From Actinomycetes bacterium (GTDB taxonomy: Bacteria; Actinomycetota; Coriobacteriia; Coriobacteriales; Eggerthellaceae): 7,868 bases of DNA. Positions 5,466-7,868 of the stretch are shown here, piece by piece. Position 1 is the first letter of the stretch. Each line of letters opens with the position of its first letter. The stretch is taken from positions 1-7,868 of the forward strand of contig JAEYEL010000023.1 of the NCBI GenBank assembly GCA_023403475.1, written 5' to 3'. A program made the translations under genes and the position numbers. The notes below the pieces were generated by a model. The model did no database searches. It was not told where the DNA came from and saw only the letters and a program-made list of their open reading frames with translations.

Positions 5466-6710
5466 CTACCGCGCACTTACCCAGCGCTCGGCCTCTGCGC
5501 GCGCCCATGCGTCTATCTCTTCCAGTTGCTGCAGGCTTTCGACCGGCTGCACGCCGCCCGCGCCGCCGCGTTCGTGGGCTTCCATAACCGCCTCCACGCA
5601 AGCGGCAATGCCCAGATAAGAACAGCGCTCAGCCAGAAACGACGCCACCGCCACCTCGTTCGCGGCGTTCATAGCGCAGGGAAGCGTGCCCCCCACTTCG
5701 CCCGCATGGCGCGCGAGGGGAAGACAGCGAAACGTTTCCTCGTCGGGTGCGGCGAACTCGAGCGAGCCGAGCGTGCGGAAATCGAGCGGGGCCACCGGCG
5801 CATCCCAGCGCTCAGGATAAGAAAGCGCGAACTGAATGGGGATGCGCATATCGGTCGTGCCCAAGTGCGCCTTCACGCTGCCGTCGGCGAACTCGACCAT
5901 GGAATGAACGGCGCTTTGCGGTTGCACCACCACGGCAATTTTTTCATAAGGCATGGTGAACAGATGATGCGCCTCTATGATCTCAAGCCCCTTGTTCATA
6001 AGCGTGGAAGAATCGACAGAGATTTTCGCCCCCATGTTCCATGTAGGATGTTTAAGCGCTTGAGCAGGGGTGATTCCCGCAAGCTCGTCGCGCGTCCGCC
6101 CGCGGAACGGGCCGCCCGAAGCCGTAACCCACAAGCGCGACACCTCGCGCGCATCCTCGCCCAAAAGACATTGGTAAATCGCCCCGTGCTCGGAATCGAT
6201 GGGCATGAGCGCGCCGGCAGGCCCATGCGAAGGAGCCGCACCCTCCTCGCGGCGGCGCGCATCTTCGCGCGCAGCCAACGGCATGATAAGGTCGCCCCCC
6301 ACCACAAGCGATTCCTTGTTGGCAAGCGCCAGCACCTTGCCCGCCAAAAGTGCCTCCATGCTCGCACGCAAGCCCGCAGCGCCCACGAGCGCATTCACCA
6401 CCACGTCAACCTCGGGCAGCTGAGCAAGACGCGCCACTGCGTCGGCGCCAAGACCAACCGAGCCGCCGCGCTCGCAGGCGACCTGCTCGCACAGCTCGGT
6501 TACCGCAGAACCGTTGCGCAGCCGATCGTCGCCCAACGCCGCATGGCGCACACCGAACTCCTGCGCCTGCGCCGCAAGTTCGCGCACCCGTGTTCCCGCA
6601 GCCAGCGCCACCACTTCCAGCTTGTCGGCATGCCGTCGCGCCACATCGAGCGTCTGCATCCCTATAGACCCCGTAGACCCCAGAACCGCAATACGTTTCC
6701 TATACGGCAT
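5466..6710 (-). CDS. dxr: 1-deoxy-D-xylulose 5-phosphate reductoisomerase
   Basis: Converts DXP to 2-C-methyl-D-erythritol 4-phosphate using NADPH and a divalent metal, the committed step of the MEP isoprenoid pathway; it is the target of fosmidomycin. The 414-residue product shows the nucleotide-binding GSTGSIG (11-17), ALANKESLV (128-136), metal ligands D172 and E174 in PIDSEHGAIYQ, ASGGPF (197-202), HPTWNMGAKISVDSSTLMNK (221-240) and the third metal ligand E243. The start is ATG at 6708-6710: GGGAGGTG lies eight bases upstream, and MPYRKRIAVLGSTG aligns with the family. A longer frame from 6734 is rejected. The start overlaps the end of cdsA by 11 bases. Between NKES and DSEH there is an Arg/Glu/Ala/Gly-rich stretch (about 148-167), making this segment about 15 residues longer than I recall for E. 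coli Dxr. An intrinsic terminator follows. Confidence 0.95.
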   Translation of the reverse strand: MPYRKRIAVLGSTGSIGMQTLDVARRHADKLEVVALAAGTRVRELAAQAQEFGVRHAALGDDRLRNGSAVTELCEQVACERGGSVGLGADAVARLAQLPEVDVVVNALVGAAGLRASMEALLAGKVLALANKESLVVGGDLIMPLAAREDARRREEGAAPSHGPAGALMPIDSEHGAIYQCLLGEDAREVSRLWVTASGGPFRGRTRDELAGITPAQALKHPTWNMGAKISVDSSTLMNKGLEIIEAHHLFTMPYEKIAVVVQPQSAVHSMVEFADGSVKAHLGTTDMRIPIQFALSYPERWDAPVAPLDFRTLGSLEFAAPDEETFRCLPLARHAGEVGGTLPCAMNAANEVAVASFLAERCSYLGIAACVEAVMEAHERGGAGGVQPVESLQQLEEIDAWARAEAERWVSAR

Positions 6711-7692
6711 AAGGAATGCACCTCCCGGCAACAAGCAGAATGGCCGATGTCACCGCCACAAGAAACAGCGAGTCGCAGCGGTCGAGCAAGCCGCCGTGAC
6801 CGGGCATGATGGTTCCTGAGTCTTTGAATCCGGAATTGCGCTTGATGCGGCTTTCGGCTAGATCGCCCAGAACGCCCATAAGCCCGCACACCAACCCGAA
6901 TAAAAGCGCCTGCGGTATACTCATAGTCACCCCGGGAACAAACGAGAGTCCCACCCAGAACAGCATCGAGGCCAAAAGCCCCGCGATGAAGCCCTCCCAG
7001 CTTTTCTTGGGGCTTGTGCGCGGTGCCAGCTTGTGCTTGCCGAAGCGGCTGCCCACCAGATACGCGAACGAATCGTTCGCCCACACACTCAAGAAGATGC
7101 CGAGCACCAGAATGCCGCCCCACGGAGCGGGCAGAGACGTGCGCACCACGATGATGCCGCACAGAAGAAGCCCCGTATAGGCCGCGCCGAAAAAACTCAC
7201 GCCCACATCGGGAACGCGCGCGCGCAGCCAGAACACGTACCACACGATCAGCGCCAAAAGCAGCGCCAAACTCACCAGCATGGCTCCGGTGAGTCCGTAC
7301 ACGTACACGCTCACCGGGTAGAGCACCGCAGCGATTATCCCCAGCATTTCGTTGGGAAGCTTCGCATCTGAGCGCAGCATATAATAGAATTCCCCCGCGC
7401 AGATGCCGGCAACAACCGAAAGCATCACGACCGTGGCAATGTTGCCCGCCAAAACGCAAACGACCGTCACGGCAACGTAGATGAACCCCGTGCGGAAGCG
7501 AACCTGCACGTCGGTAGGGTTCTTCAGCTTTTCGGGCGTCTTTTCGCGGACGGTGTCTTTTATCCTGTCTTTTTTCGCCTGACGCGCCGCAGCCGTACCG
7601 GCTTTGCTCTGCCGGCGAAAATCAGGTACCGTTTTCACCTGCTTTTGGGCGCCATGCGCCTGCCCGGTCGGCCTCTCCTCGTTTTCCCCCAT
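6700..7692 (-). CDS. cdsA: Phosphatidate cytidylyltransferase (CDP-diglyceride synthase)
   Basis: Makes CDP-diacylglycerol from phosphatidate and CTP in the membrane, the branch precursor of bacterial phospholipids. The 330-residue protein ends with the complete family signature between S281 and D307: SRIKR, then K290-D291, then PGHGGLLDRCD. Several hydrophobic helices are visible, for example at about 70-100, 115-155, 165-183, 192-212, 235-255, 262-277 and 308-323. Residues 1-66 form a charged, Lys/Arg-rich cytosolic extension (QAKKDRIKDTVREKTPEKLK) before the first helix. ATG at 7690-7692 is chosen because it sits two bases past the uppS stop; an overlapping GTG at 7696-7698 is a possible alternative, and longer starts would overlap uppS extensively. 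It overlaps dxr by 11 bases, supporting a single transcript. Confidence 0.93.
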   Translation of the reverse strand: MGENEERPTGQAHGAQKQVKTVPDFRRQSKAGTAAARQAKKDRIKDTVREKTPEKLKNPTDVQVRFRTGFIYVAVTVVCVLAGNIATVVMLSVVAGICAGEFYYMLRSDAKLPNEMLGIIAAVLYPVSVYVYGLTGAMLVSLALLLALIVWYVFWLRARVPDVGVSFFGAAYTGLLLCGIIVVRTSLPAPWGGILVLGIFLSVWANDSFAYLVGSRFGKHKLAPRTSPKKSWEGFIAGLLASMLFWVGLSFVPGVTMSIPQALLFGLVCGLMGVLGDLAESRIKRNSGFKDSGTIMPGHGGLLDRCDSLFLVAVTSAILLVAGRCIPYAV

Positions 7693-7694
7693 GA

Positions 7695-7868
7695 TCACAC
7701 CGCCCCGAAACGCCTCTCTCGTCCTTGATATTCCAACAACGCCCGTAAAAACTCGTACCGGTCGAAGTCGGGCCACAACACGTCCGTGCAGTAGAATTCG
7801 GAATAAGCCGCCTGCCAAAGCAGGAAGTTCGAAAGGCGCATTTCCCCGCTCGTGCGAATGAGCAGATC
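7695..7868 (-). CDS. uppS: Isoprenyl transferase / undecaprenyl diphosphate synthase, C-terminus (partial)
   Basis: Adds isopentenyl units in cis to make undecaprenyl diphosphate, the lipid carrier for cell-wall precursors. Only the last 57 residues are in the window, but they are diagnostic: DLLIRTSGEMRLSNFLLWQ (the pyrophosphate-binding Arg/Ser region), TDVLWPDFDRYEF, and the terminal RERRFGAV. The stop TGA is at 7695-7697, two bases before the cdsA ATG. The N-terminal catalytic Asp region lies beyond the right edge. The order uppS-cdsA-dxr is the common bacterial cluster. Confidence 0.93.
   Translation of the reverse strand, partial: DLLIRTSGEMRLSNFLLWQAAYSEFYCTDVLWPDFDRYEFLRALLEYQGRERRFGAV

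Noticed and set aside
7693..7818. cdsA start far upstream, at 7818
   Set aside because: It would overlap the uppS coding end by more than 100 bases, and the extra residues only restate uppS DNA in another frame.

Overview
All seven protein genes lie on the minus strand, so the window reads right to left. The high-GC coding style, the uppS-cdsA-dxr order, and an ECF sigma factor followed by a membrane-anchored beta-propeller protein suggest a Gram-positive actinobacterium of the Coriobacteriia (Eggerthella/Gordonibacter/Slackia-like). That placement comes from protein resemblance only; there is no rRNA or other marker here.

Block 1 (7868 to 5386) is an envelope-lipid and isoprenoid operon. 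It holds the 3' end of uppS (undecaprenyl diphosphate synthase), then cdsA (CDP-diglyceride synthase), then dxr (DXP reductoisomerase). The genes abut or overlap and end at a clear intrinsic terminator at 5386-5416. Dxr feeds the MEP pathway, whose prenyl products UppS elongates into the cell-wall lipid carrier; CdsA activates phosphatidate for phospholipid synthesis.

Block 2 (5374 to about 2111) is a two-gene signalling unit. A small ECF sigma factor overlaps by four bases (ATGA) a 764-residue protein with a cytosolic N-terminus, one transmembrane helix and an extracytoplasmic beta-propeller. The second protein is a candidate anti-sigma factor/sensor. A sequence resembling an ECF-type promoter lies between the dxr terminator and the sigma gene, so the unit may activate itself. 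Downstream is a patch of decayed GC-rich repeats (2184-2322) and then an 11-bp hairpin (2114-2145).

Block 3 (about 2080 to 1) is branched-chain amino acid metabolism: ilvE (branched-chain aminotransferase), then the 5' half of cimA (citramalate synthase, pyruvate route to isoleucine), which runs off the left edge. The ilvE leader holds a hairpin followed by a six-T run that looks like an intrinsic attenuator. The ilvE stop codon sits inside a triple 15-bp tandem repeat. cimA appears to start at a CTG codon.

The two long non-coding stretches are 1860-2332 and 5146-5465; their contents are itemised. I see no RNA genes, transposons, CRISPR arrays or plus-strand genes. The most interesting elements are the sigma/beta-propeller unit with its possible self-promoter and the candidate ilvE attenuator.
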